64,000 nt of DNA, taken from positions 6,634,001 through 6,698,000 of the forward strand of contig NZ_CP050831.1 of NCBI RefSeq assembly GCF_012113595.1. Direction: 5' to 3'. Numbering within the stretch: position 1 is the stretch's first letter; every line of letters begins with the position of its first letter. Source of the DNA: Bacteroides faecium (lineage in GTDB: Bacteria > Bacteroidota > Bacteroidia > Bacteroidales > Bacteroidaceae). The notes under the pieces are model-generated. The model was not told the origin of the DNA. It saw only the letters and a program-made list of their open reading frames with translations, and did no database searches. This document shows, piece after piece, positions 42,205 through 51,021 of this stretch. Both the position numbers and the translations under genes were made by a program.

Positions 42205-43902
42205 CTAGCACTCCAGCAACATTTGATTTACCGAGCCGCCCGGGGGAGTCATCGGCAAGACATTGCCCTCTTCCACTACACAGGCTTCGAGCAGGAACGG
42301 GCCGTCCGTAGCTAGCATCTCCTTGATGGCTTCCTTCAGTTCTTCACGGGTGAAGACGCGTTTGGAAGGAATTTCATAGGCCGAAGCTATTTTCATGTAG
42401 TCCGGGTTCAGCATCGGCGTGAATGAGTAGCGGCGATTGAAGAACATAGCTTGCCATTGGCGCACGTTGCCGAGGTAATTGTTGTTCAGGCAGATGATTT
42501 TCACCGGAGCTTTCTGTTCCATGATGGTTCCCAGCTCCTGGATGTTCATTTGGAGTCCGCCGTCGCCCATAAAAGCACATACGGTACGTTCCGGTGCGCC
42601 GAAAGTGGCGCCGATAGCGGCGGGAAGTCCGAAGCCCATCGTTCCGAGTCCGCCGGAAGTGATGATGCTGCGTTCTTTCGAATATTTAAAGTAGCGGGCG
42701 GAAATCATCTGATTCTGTCCTACGTCTGTCACCAAAACTGCTTCGTGATGGGTAGCGTCGCTTACCGCACGTGCTACTTCGCCCATGCTCAATGAGTTCG
42801 TAGCGGGATGAAGTTCGGGGCGGATTACCTTTTCTTCCTCTACCTTTTCGTATTCCTTGAAGCTGTCTATCCATTCGGTATGCGTGTTCTTTTTCAGAAG
42901 TTCCGTAACAGATGCCAGTGTATGCTTGCAATCGCCCAAGACAGCGATATCTACTTTCACATTTTTGTTTACTTCAGCAGGGTCGATGTCGAAGTGGATT
43001 ACTTTCGCTTGCTTGGCGTAAGTGGCGAGGTTGCCTGTCACACGGTCGTCGAAACGCATGCCGACAGCAATCAGGACATCGCATTTGTTGGTGTTGATAT
43101 TCGGGCCTAAGTTGCCGTGCATACCCAACATACCTTTATTCAACGGGTGTTCCGTCGGCAAAGCCGAAAGTCCGAGCAACGTACAGCCGGCCGGCATATC
43201 CGCCTTTTCGATGAAGGTACGCAGTTCGCTTTGCGCATTCCCCAATTCAACGCCCTGCCCTACCAATACAAGCGGACGTTCGGCATTGTTAATCAGTTCG
43301 GCAGCCGCTTTTACAGAGTCCGCGTCCGTATCGGGTACGGGAACATAGCTGCGTATGAAATCGACTTTTGTCGGTTCGTATTTCGTTTTCTCTACTTGAG
43401 CATTCTTGGCAAAGTCCAGTACTACCGGGCCGGGACGACCGCTACGGGCAATATAGAAAGCGCGTGCTACCGCCCAGGCTACATCTTCGGCACGACGAAT
43501 CTGATAACTCCATTTGGCGATTGGCTGGGTGATGCCCACCAGGTCAACTTCCTGAAAAGCATCTGTTCCAAGGAAAGCCGTTCCTACCTGTCCGGCAATC
43601 ACAACGATAGGCGTACTGTCTATCATGGCATCGGCGATACCGGTAATCGTGTTTGTAGCACCGGGGCCGCTTGTCACCAGACAAACACCGACTTCACCCG
43701 ATACGCGGGCATACCCTTGCGCTGCATGGGCAGCTCCCTGTTCGTGGCGAACCAAGATGTGGTTCAATGTATCTTGATGGTCGAATAAGGCATCAAATAC
43801 CGGCATAATAGAACCGCCGGGGTATCCGAAGATGGTATTTACTCCCTGATGTTCCAAAGCGCGCATCAACGCCTCTCCACCTGTTATTAAGTCTTTACTC
43901 AT
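42205..43902 (-). CDS. ilvB: Acetolactate synthase large subunit
   Basis: 565 residues, catalytic subunit: decarboxylates pyruvate and adds it to a second pyruvate or 2-oxobutyrate. The glutamate of the TPP site is in VRHEQGAAHAAQGYAR, and the TPP/Mg motif is GDGGLQMNIQELG … NNNYLGNVRQW. FAD and substrate domains are of the usual length. It follows ilvD by 26 bases and is the second gene of the operon. Confidence 0.96.
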   Translation of the reverse strand: MSKDLITGGEALMRALEHQGVNTIFGYPGGSIMPVFDALFDHQDTLNHILVRHEQGAAHAAQGYARVSGEVGVCLVTSGPGATNTITGIADAMIDSTPIVVIAGQVGTAFLGTDAFQEVDLVGITQPIAKWSYQIRRAEDVAWAVARAFYIARSGRPGPVVLDFAKNAQVEKTKYEPTKVDFIRSYVPVPDTDADSVKAAAELINNAERPLVLVGQGVELGNAQSELRTFIEKADMPAGCTLLGLSALPTEHPLNKGMLGMHGNLGPNINTNKCDVLIAVGMRFDDRVTGNLATYAKQAKVIHFDIDPAEVNKNVKVDIAVLGDCKHTLASVTELLKKNTHTEWIDSFKEYEKVEEEKVIRPELHPATNSLSMGEVARAVSDATHHEAVLVTDVGQNQMISARYFKYSKERSIITSGGLGTMGFGLPAAIGATFGAPERTVCAFMGDGGLQMNIQELGTIMEQKAPVKIICLNNNYLGNVRQWQAMFFNRRYSFTPMLNPDYMKIASAYEIPSKRVFTREELKEAIKEMLATDGPFLLEACVVEEGNVLPMTPPGGSVNQMLLEC

Positions 43903-43928
43903 TCTTTTTTAGTATTGAAAGATGTGTA

Positions 43929-45731
43929 TCAATCGATTATTCTCACTGCTCCCTTATCGGCGGAGCTTACCATGCTGGCGTATGCCTTCAGACTCTTCGG
44001 CACGTAACGGTCACGGGTGACGGGTGTCATCGGGCGGGCAGCCAGTTCTTCATCCGTTAGTCGCACGTTAATCGTCCGGGCCGGAATATCGATTTCGATA
44101 ATATCTCCATCAACAATTTTCCCAATATTACCTCCTGCTGCCGCTTCGGGAGACACGTGTCCGATACTCAAGCCGGAAGTTCCACCACTGAAACGTCCGT
44201 CGGTGATCAAAGCACATTCTTTTCCGAGATGACGGGATTTTATATAAGAGGTCGGATAAAGCATTTCCTGCATACCGGGACCACCCTTCGGACCTTCGTG
44301 CGTGATGACGACGACATCGCCACTGACGACTCGACCACCGAGGATACCTTCACAGGCTGCTTCTTGCGAATCAAACACTTTAGCAGGCCCGGTAAATTTC
44401 CAGATACTTTCGTCTACACCTGCCGTTTTTACAACACAACCGTCCTGGGCGATGTTACCTTTCAGTACGGCCAGTCCGCCGTCCTTACTATATGCGTGTT
44501 CAAAATCACGGATACATCCGGTGGCACGGTCTTTGTCCAGTTCTTTATAATACATGCCTTGTGAACCGAGTACGAGATTGAAACGGTTGGCGGCTGCACT
44601 GGAATATTTCTTGATAGCTTTCTCGCTGACATTCGGGCTGGTGATTGAATATTCGTTGATTGCTTCCGCAAGTGACATTCCGTCCACGCGACGTACGGTG
44701 GTGTCTATCAGTCCGGCTTTTGCCAGTTCGTCCATGATGGCGATGATACCGCCGGCACGGTTTACGTCCTGTATATGATATTTCTGTGTATTCGGGGCAA
44801 CTTTGCAGAGACAGGGAGCTTTGCGGGAAAGCAGGTCGATGTCGTCCATCTTGAAATCGACTTCCGCTTCGTGGGCAACAGCCAGCAAATGGAGCACCGT
44901 ATTGGTAGAACCACCCATTGCAATATCGAGTGTCATTGCGTTCAGGAAGGCTTCGCGGGTAGCGATGCTGCGCGGCAACACGCTTTCGTCTCCTTCGTTG
45001 TAATATTTCATGGCATTCTCGACAATCAGTTTAGCAGCGTCCTTGAAGAGTTGCGTACGGTTTTCGTGGGTAGCCACGATGGTTCCGTTTCCGGGAAGAG
45101 CCAGTCCGATAGCTTCGTTCAGGCAGTTCATAGAGTTGGCTGTAAACATACCGGAGCAGCATCCGCAGGTAGGACAAGCGTTCTGCTCGATATTGGCAAC
45201 TTCTTCGTCGCTTACGCTTTGGTCGGCAGACTTAATCATTGCGTCGATCAGGTCGAGGTGCTGCCCGTTCCACTCTCCGGCTTCCATCGGTCCGCCCGAT
45301 ACGAATACGGTAGGGATATTCAAACGCATGGATGCCATCAACATTCCCGGCGTGATTTTATCGCAGTTGCTGATACATACCATTGCATCTGCCTTGTGGG
45401 CGTTGACCATGTATTCTACACTGTCGGCAATGATGTCACGGGATGGAAGCGAGTAGAGCATTCCGTCATGTCCCATGGCTATACCGTCGTCGATGGCTAT
45501 GGTGTTGAATTCCGCAGCGAAGCATCCCAGCTTTTCAATCTCCGCCTTCACCAGTTGACCGATTTCATGTAGGTGTACATGCCCCGGCACAAACTGCGTA
45601 AACGAATTGACGATAGCGATAATGGGCTTGCCCATCTGTTCTTTCTTCATGCCGTTGGCTGCCCACAATGCACGGGCTCCCGCCATCCGACGGCCTTGTG
45701 TACTAAACGAACTGCGTAATTGCTTTTTCAT
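43929..45731 (-). CDS. ilvD: Dihydroxy-acid dehydratase
   Basis: 600 residues. It makes 2-oxo acids in valine and isoleucine synthesis with an iron-sulfur cluster. Cluster Cys residues are in CISNCDKITPGML and ACPTCGCCSGMFTANSMN; the C-terminal ITDGRFSGGTSGLSIGHVSPEAA block completes the active site. It is the first structural gene of ilvD-ilvB-ilvN-thioesterase-ilvC, and its 5' leader carries a full attenuator (45753-45907). Confidence 0.96.
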   Translation of the reverse strand: MKKQLRSSFSTQGRRMAGARALWAANGMKKEQMGKPIIAIVNSFTQFVPGHVHLHEIGQLVKAEIEKLGCFAAEFNTIAIDDGIAMGHDGMLYSLPSRDIIADSVEYMVNAHKADAMVCISNCDKITPGMLMASMRLNIPTVFVSGGPMEAGEWNGQHLDLIDAMIKSADQSVSDEEVANIEQNACPTCGCCSGMFTANSMNCLNEAIGLALPGNGTIVATHENRTQLFKDAAKLIVENAMKYYNEGDESVLPRSIATREAFLNAMTLDIAMGGSTNTVLHLLAVAHEAEVDFKMDDIDLLSRKAPCLCKVAPNTQKYHIQDVNRAGGIIAIMDELAKAGLIDTTVRRVDGMSLAEAINEYSITSPNVSEKAIKKYSSAAANRFNLVLGSQGMYYKELDKDRATGCIRDFEHAYSKDGGLAVLKGNIAQDGCVVKTAGVDESIWKFTGPAKVFDSQEAACEGILGGRVVSGDVVVITHEGPKGGPGMQEMLYPTSYIKSRHLGKECALITDGRFSGGTSGLSIGHVSPEAAAGGNIGKIVDGDIIEIDIPARTINVRLTDEELAARPMTPVTRDRYVPKSLKAYASMVSSADKGAVRIID

Positions 45732-45752
45732 TTCAATCTGTCTTTTAATTAA

Positions 45753-45782
45753 AGAGCCTCTCTCACAAGTGAGAAAGGCTCT
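45753..45782 (-). terminator. Attenuator terminator of the ilv operon
   Basis: On the minus strand AGAGCCTTTCTCAC pairs with GTGAGAGAGGCTCT (one G-U pair) over a 2-base loop, then TTTAATT. The left arm's CCTTTCTCAC can instead pair with GTGAGGAAGG at 45824-45833. It ends 21 bases before the ilvD ATG. Confidence 0.85.
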
Positions 45783-45823
45783 AAATTTTATCTTTTATGG
45801 TACGAACACATACAACACAAAAA

Positions 45824-45833
45824 CCTTCCTCAC
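45824..45833 (-). promoter_or_regulatory. Antiterminator segment of the ilv attenuator
   Basis: GTGAGGAAGG (minus strand) can pair along its whole length with CCTTTCTCAC at 45769-45778, the 5' arm of the terminator. It overlaps the leader peptide stop codon, so a ribosome finishing the leader covers it. Confidence 0.8.
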
Positions 45834-45907
45834 GCTCTTGATGGAATCACCACGACGCGAATAATATGCAGGACTGCCAGGTTTAGAGATGTATGTAGCA
45901 TATTCAT
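45830..45907 (-). CDS. ilvL: ilv leader peptide (attenuator peptide)
   Basis: A 25-residue reading frame from ATG at 45907 to TGA at 45830-45832, too short for usual gene calling. Eleven residues are branched-chain (4 Leu, 4 Val, 3 Ile), and nine of the twelve residues 10-21 are (LAVLHIIRVVVI). It begins 27 bases after the -7 box and is followed by the antiterminator and terminator. A ribosome stalled at the Val/Ile run for lack of charged tRNA would leave the antiterminator free; one that reaches the stop would block it and let the terminator form. Compare E. coli ilvL in design. The name ilvL is by analogy. Confidence 0.88.
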   Translation of the reverse strand: MNMLHTSLNLAVLHIIRVVVIPSRA

Positions 45908-45933
45908 ATCTTCTTTTCTTTATTTTCGTGCTG

Positions 45934-45941
45934 CAAAGGTA
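45934..45941 (-). promoter_or_regulatory. Bacteroides -7 box for the ilv operon
   Basis: On the minus strand TACCTTTG followed by C, 27 bases ahead of the leader-peptide ATG and about 200 bases ahead of ilvD. Confidence 0.7.
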
Positions 45942-46155
45942 AGGGCTTTTTTATTATCTCCAAACAAATCGAAGAAAAAAATCACATAAAAACTAATAAT
46001 TGTAAGATAACAGCGGTATTATTTCTCTATTTTATCACTTAAAGGTTGAATTTACAACTATTATACAAGTATGCATTCCACAGAACCTTTCTAACAAAAG
46101 CACTTAATAATCTGAAATTTACATTCCCTATGTCCGTGTACAAGCAAATAATTCG

Positions 46156-46163
46156 TATCTTTG
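46156..46163 (+). promoter_or_regulatory. Bacteroides -7 box for the SlyD-like gene
   Basis: TATCTTTG followed by T, 47 bases ahead of the ATG at 46211. Confidence 0.65.
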
Positions 46164-46210
46164 TCAACCCGTATCCCGGGATTTATTAATTTAGAAATAT
46201 AAAATATCAG

Positions 46211-46792
46211 ATGGAAACAGTAGAAAACAAGTACATTACCGTTGCATACAAACTATATACAATGGAAGATGGTAAAAAAGAGTTGTTCGAAGAAGCAAAA
46301 GCTGAACACCCTTTTCAATTCATTTCAGGTTTAGGAACAACACTCGAGGATTTCGAAAATCAAATGACCGCTCTTTCTAAAGGTGATAAATTTGAGTTTA
46401 CCATCGAAGCAGATAAAGCATACGGTCAATATGACGAACAACACGTGATTGACCTTCCGAAAAATATTTTCGAGATCGACGGTAAGTTCGACAGCGAACG
46501 TATCAAAGAAGGAAATATCGTTCCTTTGATGACCGGTGACGGCCAGCGCGTGAACGCAAGCGTAGTGGAAATCAAACCGGACGTGGTAGTAGTTGACCTC
46601 AACCACCCGTTGGCAGGCGCTGACCTTATCTTTGAAGGCGAAGTGATCGAAAGCCGTCCTGCTACTAACGAAGAAATTCAAGAATTAGTAAAAATGATGA
46701 GTGGCGAAGGTGGCTGCGGTTGCGGATGCGACAGTTGTGGCGACGGTGAATGCGGCGACGATTGCGGTTGCGAAGGCGGACACTGCCATTAA
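46211..46792 (+). CDS. slyD: FKBP-type peptidyl-prolyl isomerase, SlyD-like
   Basis: 193 residues. The FKBP domain is split by an inserted flap: LYTMEDGKKELFEEAKAEHP, SGLGTTLEDFENQM, YGQYDEQHVIDLPKN, and the C-terminal VVVDLNHPLAGADLIFEGEV are all typical of SlyD. The last 26 residues hold eight cysteines and two histidines, like the metal-binding tail of E. coli SlyD, which handles nickel and helps fold proteins. It is a cytoplasmic chaperone-isomerase. It stands alone, and palindromic repeat copy 5 follows 10 bases after its stop. Confidence 0.9.
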   Translation: METVENKYITVAYKLYTMEDGKKELFEEAKAEHPFQFISGLGTTLEDFENQMTALSKGDKFEFTIEADKAYGQYDEQHVIDLPKNIFEIDGKFDSERIKEGNIVPLMTGDGQRVNASVVEIKPDVVVVDLNHPLAGADLIFEGEVIESRPATNEEIQELVKMMSGEGGCGCGCDSCGDGECGDDCGCEGGHCH

Positions 46793-46802
46793 TAAATAAT
46801 TT

Positions 46803-46873
46803 AGGCACGGATTACACGGATTTCACGGTTTTTTCAATTATCTTAAACCGTGTTCTCCGTGTAATCCGTGCCT
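46803..46873 (+). repeat. 71-bp palindromic repeat, copy 5
   Basis: Arms AGGCACGGATTACACGGATT and CTCCGTGTAATCCGTGCCT with a short loop and a T run after the right arm. It is the only obvious terminator between the convergent slyD and cysteine-desulfidase genes. Confidence 0.9.
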
Positions 46874-46887
46874 TTTTTTATATTATT

Positions 46888-48180
46888 TCAGCATCCTTTG
46901 TGTGTCATTATATCGAGTACCATTTTATCTGTCTCGTTCATGGCTTGTGAGCCGATTCTTGTCAGGTTACGGATGCTTTGGTCTACGTCTTCATCAATAA
47001 TTCCTTCTACGGAAGTCACGCAGCGGTCTTCCATCGCCATCATGGCAGACAGGACGGCTGTTGATACTCCGGTCGTTACTTTTAGGGCACAACTCGGTTT
47101 GGCACCGTCACAAATCATTCCCGTCAGGTTCGCAATCATATTTTGAACGGCAAAGGCGACTTGGTCGTAGTTGCCACCCATCAACCAGGTTATTCCGCAA
47201 CTGGAACCCGTGGCGGCTACCACACAACCGCACAAGGCGGACAATCGTCCCAGGCTTTGTTTGATATAGATAACTGTAAGATGGCTCAACATCAGGGCAC
47301 GGATCAGTTCTTCTTCGCTCTTATTGTTTTCTTCGGCAAAGACTACTACCGGAAGCGTAGCGGATATTCCCTGATTACCACTGCCGGAGTTGCTCATGAC
47401 CGGAATCATGGCTCCTGCCATTCGGGCGTCACAGGCGGCTGAAGTATAAGAGAGGATATGGCAGAATACGCTATCGCCCATCACTTTATGTTCGTAAGTG
47501 CCGCGGAGCATTTTACCCAAGCAATGTCCGTAGTTGCCTTTGAAGGCTTGTTCGGCGGCGGCTTTGTTCAGGCGGGCGGTGTCGAGGATGAAACGGATTT
47601 CATCCAGTGGAGCGGTCAGGGCGAAGTCGTAGACTTTACGCAGGTTCAGTTCGGGAGAAGCGTCTTCTTTCTCTTCACTGGCTGTATGTTGCTTGTCAAG
47701 CAATACCTGTTCGTCTTTGGCTATATATATAAAGGTAGTGTGTCCGCCGGCAATGATGGTTTTGGCGGTTTTGCCCGCAGCCTTGCAAATGACTTCGATG
47801 TAGAGCTTTTCGGTGATATCGTCTTTCAGGGAGATGCAGATTCTCTTTTCAGCAATGAACTGTTCACCTTGTGCTACAGCTTCGGGTGTGCAGTCTCTCA
47901 ATACTTCCAGTTGATAATCAGACTTACCGATTAACGCGCCCAAGGCAACGGCTATCGGAAGTCCTACCATACCTGTGCCGGGGATTCCTACTCCCATAGC
48001 ATTCTTTAGTATATTGGCGCTCAACAATACTTCGATTTTCTCCGGTTTCTCGCCCAATGTTTCGGCTGCTTTCGCAACACAAAGTGCCACTGCAATAGGC
48101 TCCGTGCATCCGATGGCAGGAATCACCTCTCTTTTAACCAGCTCTATAATTTGCTTTCTTTCTGACTCAGTCATGAACAT
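46888..48180 (-). CDS. L-cysteine desulfidase / UPF0597 family protein
   Basis: 430 residues. The family core is present: IGCTEPIAVALCVAKAAE, GVGIPGTGMVGLPIAVALGAL, HTNF-like (GGHTTFIYI), SGSGNQGISATLPVV, and GSSCGITWLMGG plus MICDGAKPSCALKV, whose Cys residues (IGCTEP, SSCGI, MICDG) would hold an oxygen-sensitive iron-sulfur cluster as in serine dehydratases. The family (CyuA/CdsB) splits cysteine into pyruvate, ammonia and sulfide, but its members are also labelled serine dehydratase-like, so the substrate is likely cysteine and not proven. Start ATG 48180 or the ATG two codons later; promoter at 48209. Confidence 0.88.
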   Translation of the reverse strand: MFMTESERKQIIELVKREVIPAIGCTEPIAVALCVAKAAETLGEKPEKIEVLLSANILKNAMGVGIPGTGMVGLPIAVALGALIGKSDYQLEVLRDCTPEAVAQGEQFIAEKRICISLKDDITEKLYIEVICKAAGKTAKTIIAGGHTTFIYIAKDEQVLLDKQHTASEEKEDASPELNLRKVYDFALTAPLDEIRFILDTARLNKAAAEQAFKGNYGHCLGKMLRGTYEHKVMGDSVFCHILSYTSAACDARMAGAMIPVMSNSGSGNQGISATLPVVVFAEENNKSEEELIRALMLSHLTVIYIKQSLGRLSALCGCVVAATGSSCGITWLMGGNYDQVAFAVQNMIANLTGMICDGAKPSCALKVTTGVSTAVLSAMMAMEDRCVTSVEGIIDEDVDQSIRNLTRIGSQAMNETDKMVLDIMTHKGC

Positions 48181-48208
48181 ATAAGTTTTGTTTCTATGAA
48201 TGTTTCCA

Positions 48209-48216
48209 CAAAAATA
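48209..48216 (-). promoter_or_regulatory. Bacteroides -7 box for the cysteine-desulfidase gene
   Basis: On the minus strand TATTTTTG followed by T, 29 bases ahead of the ATG at 48180. Confidence 0.55.
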
Positions 48217-48317
48217 GAAAATTCTTTTCTATCCTACACAACTTAGTGAACAAATAAAATCGCATTTTGTTATAAATTCTTGTGATAACCCAACTTTAAC
48301 AGCAAGAATAAAGAAAA

Positions 48318-49403
48318 ATGAAAGCAAAACACGTGATTTTCTATTTGCTATTAGCTATTATTTCGTCTTCTTGTATTCGCGACGAAGCTCCCAATGCAGA
48401 GGCAGATATCCTCAGTTGCAAATTGCCGGAAGTAGCAATGACTACCAGTCCCATCATCAATAATAACTCAGTAACTCTCTTTGTCGGTCCGGGAACGGAT
48501 GTTTCGGCACTTGCGCCGGAGTTTATTCTGACGCCGGGGGCGACAATCAGTCCGCAAAGCGGAACAGTACATGATTTTAATTCTCCGCAGAAATATATCG
48601 TCACAGCCGCCGATGGCGTTTGGAAAAAAACTTATACGGTGTCCGTCATAGATACGGAGCTTGCTACAAACTATCAATTCGAGGATACTTTGGGCGGAAA
48701 GAAGTACTATATCTTCGTGGAACGTGAGGGAGATAAAGTAGTAATGGAATGGGCAAGCGGAAATGCCGGCTATGCCATGACCGGAGTACCCAAGACGGCT
48801 GATGACTACCCAACTTTCCAGGTGACGGAAGGTAAAGAAGGAAAATGCCTTTCTTTGGTGACGCGCAGTACGGGATTCTTCGGAAGTTTGATGGGTATGC
48901 CTATTGCTGCCGGGAATTTGTTTATCGGTTCTTTCGACGTGGGCAATGCAATGAGCAATCCCTTGCAAGCTACGAAGTTCGGGCTTCCTTTCCGGTATGT
49001 GCCAACTTACCTGGCAGGATACTATAAGTACAAGGCAGGAAATAAATTCACGGAAGGAGGTAAGGAAGTAGATGGAAAACGTGACATATGCGATATATAT
49101 GCTATCATGTACGAAACGACTGAATCTGTCCCTACCCTTGACGGAAGCAACGCGTTCACCAGTCCGAATCTGGTTTCGATAGCTCGTATTGACAACGCTA
49201 AGGAGACAGATGAATGGACATATTTCAAACTTCCCTTCACTACCCTGCCCGGTAAGTTTATTGATAAGGAGAAACTGAAGAATGGAAAATATAATGTTGC
49301 CATCGTATTTACATCAAGCCTGGAAGGGGCATACTTCAACGGAGCTATCGGAAGTACTTTACTGATTGATGAAGTCGAATTAATCTATCACTCGGAGAAT
49401 TAA
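48318..49403 (+). CDS. PCMD-domain surface lipoprotein
   Basis: 361 residues with a lipoprotein signal (MKAKHVIFYLLLAIISSSC, lipobox SSSC). Residues about 25-110 form a small beta domain with SPQSGTVHDFNSPQKYIVTAADG, and the rest (about 115-361) looks like the putative carbohydrate metabolism domain (PCMD), a jelly-roll found on Bacteroidetes surface lipoproteins. A ligand is not known. The next gene, an outer-membrane barrel, starts 20 bases downstream in the same operon, suggesting that the two work together at the outer membrane. Confidence 0.78.
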   Translation: MKAKHVIFYLLLAIISSSCIRDEAPNAEADILSCKLPEVAMTTSPIINNNSVTLFVGPGTDVSALAPEFILTPGATISPQSGTVHDFNSPQKYIVTAADGVWKKTYTVSVIDTELATNYQFEDTLGGKKYYIFVEREGDKVVMEWASGNAGYAMTGVPKTADDYPTFQVTEGKEGKCLSLVTRSTGFFGSLMGMPIAAGNLFIGSFDVGNAMSNPLQATKFGLPFRYVPTYLAGYYKYKAGNKFTEGGKEVDGKRDICDIYAIMYETTESVPTLDGSNAFTSPNLVSIARIDNAKETDEWTYFKLPFTTLPGKFIDKEKLKNGKYNVAIVFTSSLEGAYFNGAIGSTLLIDEVELIYHSEN

Positions 49404-49422
49404 TTTTATAATAGACAGAAAG

Positions 49423-50208
49423 ATGAAAATTTATCCTTATATATTCAGTTTTCTCGCTTGTATGGGAATAGCCTTGCCGGGGTATTCACAAGTGGACAGA
49501 AATGAGACACTTATCCGCTCCGCCCTGCGCGGGCTGGAATATGAAGTAAAAGCAGGAATCAGTATCGGCGGTACGGCGCCGCTTCCCTTGCCGGTGGAAA
49601 TCCGTTCAATCGACGGTTATAATCCGACACTTGCCATTACTATCGGCGGCGAAGTCACCAAATGGGTGGCTGTTCAAAACAAACTGGGCATCATCGTCGG
49701 GTTGCGCCTCGAGAACAAAGCGATGACGACCGAAGCTACCGTAAAGAATTACAATATGGAGATTCTCGGGCAAGGCGGTGAAAGAATCAGCGGCGTATGG
49801 ACGGGTGGAGTGAAAACCAAAGTACATACCGCGGGGCTGACTATTCCTTTAATGGCAACTTACAAACTGACTAACCGATGGAATATAAAGGCAGGCCCCT
49901 ACTTCTCCTATATTCTTTCAAGGGAATTTTCGGGACATGTGTACGAAGGGTATTTGCGTGAGGACGACCCTACCGGACCTAAAGTAGAATTTACGGATGG
50001 AAAGATTGCGACTTATGATTTCTCCGACGACTTGCGACATTTCCAGTGGGGATTGCAGGTAGGAGCCGGATGGAGAGCATTCAAACATCTCAATGTGTAT
50101 GCAGACCTCACCTGGGGACTGAATAATATTTTCAAAGATGATTTTCACACGATTACTTTCGCCATGTATCCTATATATTTGAATATTGGTTTCGGATATG
50201 CATTCTAA
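49423..50208 (+). CDS. Outer-membrane beta-barrel protein (PorT-like)
   Basis: 261 residues, signal peptide MKIYPYIFSFLACMGIALPGYSQ. The remainder alternates hydrophobic and polar residues with Gly/Tyr ends of strands (KAGPYFSYIL, WGLQVGAGWRAFKHLNVYADL) and finishes in IYLNIGFGYAF, with the terminal Phe that outer-membrane barrels need. It is co-transcribed with the PCMD lipoprotein. Role unknown; general porin-like or adhesive functions are guesses. Confidence 0.82.
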   Translation: MKIYPYIFSFLACMGIALPGYSQVDRNETLIRSALRGLEYEVKAGISIGGTAPLPLPVEIRSIDGYNPTLAITIGGEVTKWVAVQNKLGIIVGLRLENKAMTTEATVKNYNMEILGQGGERISGVWTGGVKTKVHTAGLTIPLMATYKLTNRWNIKAGPYFSYILSREFSGHVYEGYLREDDPTGPKVEFTDGKIATYDFSDDLRHFQWGLQVGAGWRAFKHLNVYADLTWGLNNIFKDDFHTITFAMYPIYLNIGFGYAF

Positions 50209-50232
50209 AGAAAGGTATATGTTTTAAATTAG

Positions 50233-50280
50233 AAAGCGGGGCTGCCTGAACGATATTTCCTCGTCAGGCAGCCCCGCTTT
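50233..50280. terminator. Terminator after the barrel gene
   Basis: AAAGCGGGGCTGCCTGA pairs perfectly with TCAGGCAGCCCCGCTTT and is followed by TTATTT. It is shared with the convergent lipoprotein gene. Confidence 0.87.
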
Positions 50281-50294
50281 TTATTTCTACAAGA

Positions 50295-50861
50295 TTAGTT
50301 TTTATCAGGGTTCTCCACCTGTTTCACTCCCAGGAAAGAAACTTTCACTGTCTGTTGCAATGCAGGCACTTTCACGTTGATAGTCATATTCGCATCCATA
50401 TCTTCCACCGTTCCCGCTACGATAACGTTGCAAGTTCCCAGAGCAGCGGCATCTCCCTGGAAGGTAAGGTCTTGCTGCCCCGTATAACTGGAAACGCCCT
50501 CTTCCTTCTTCACCGCACATTTATCTATCACAATATCCCCGAATTTCAATATCTGTCCGTTCAGGAACAGTTCAAAGTCCTTCAGTTCTATTTTTATTTC
50601 CGTATCGCTGACCTGCGAGAATGTGATAAACTTAGGCAGTCCGTCAGCTATGACAATCTCCTGGTCGGAACCATCCGCTATCATGGAAATATTCAGGTTT
50701 CCCCAGTAAGTCCCTACTACATCGGGAGCTGTTATCACCGCTTCCTCACCGGGTTCGTTACCGTTGTTCTTCTTGCTATCGTCATCGTCATCGCTGCTAC
50801 AAGCAGAAAAGAGAGTGACGGAACATACAAATGCCAATAAATACAATAGATTCTTTTTCAT
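50295..50861 (-). CDS. Calycin-like lipoprotein of unknown function
   Basis: 188 residues with a lipoprotein signal (MKKNLLYLLAFVCSVTLFSAC, lipobox FSAC) and a short Asp/Lys/Asn-rich linker (SSDDDDDSKKNNG) that could act as a surface-export tag. The rest is beta-rich (GTYWGNLNISMIADGSDQEI, TFSQVSDTEIKIELKDF), which matches my recollection of the Bacteroidetes calycin-like domain. It is transcribed leftward alone. No ligand is predictable. Confidence 0.78.
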   Translation of the reverse strand: MKKNLLYLLAFVCSVTLFSACSSDDDDDSKKNNGNEPGEEAVITAPDVVGTYWGNLNISMIADGSDQEIVIADGLPKFITFSQVSDTEIKIELKDFELFLNGQILKFGDIVIDKCAVKKEEGVSSYTGQQDLTFQGDAAALGTCNVIVAGTVEDMDANMTINVKVPALQQTVKVSFLGVKQVENPDKN

Positions 50862-50984
50862 ACGTCTTCAGTTAAGTTATTATATAAAATCGCCATTTAT
50901 AAACCGAATTGAAGAAAAAAGGTTCAATATGCTTCCTTTTTTGAAGATATTTTGAGTTCACAACAATCTTACCAAAAACTTTGT

Positions 50985-50992
50985 TATATTTG
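50985..50992 (+). promoter_or_regulatory. Bacteroides -7 box for aroC
   Basis: TATATTTG followed by C, 29 bases ahead of the aroC ATG. Confidence 0.65.
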
Positions 50993-51021
50993 CATACAGT
51001 AATTTTAAAAAAGCCACGACT

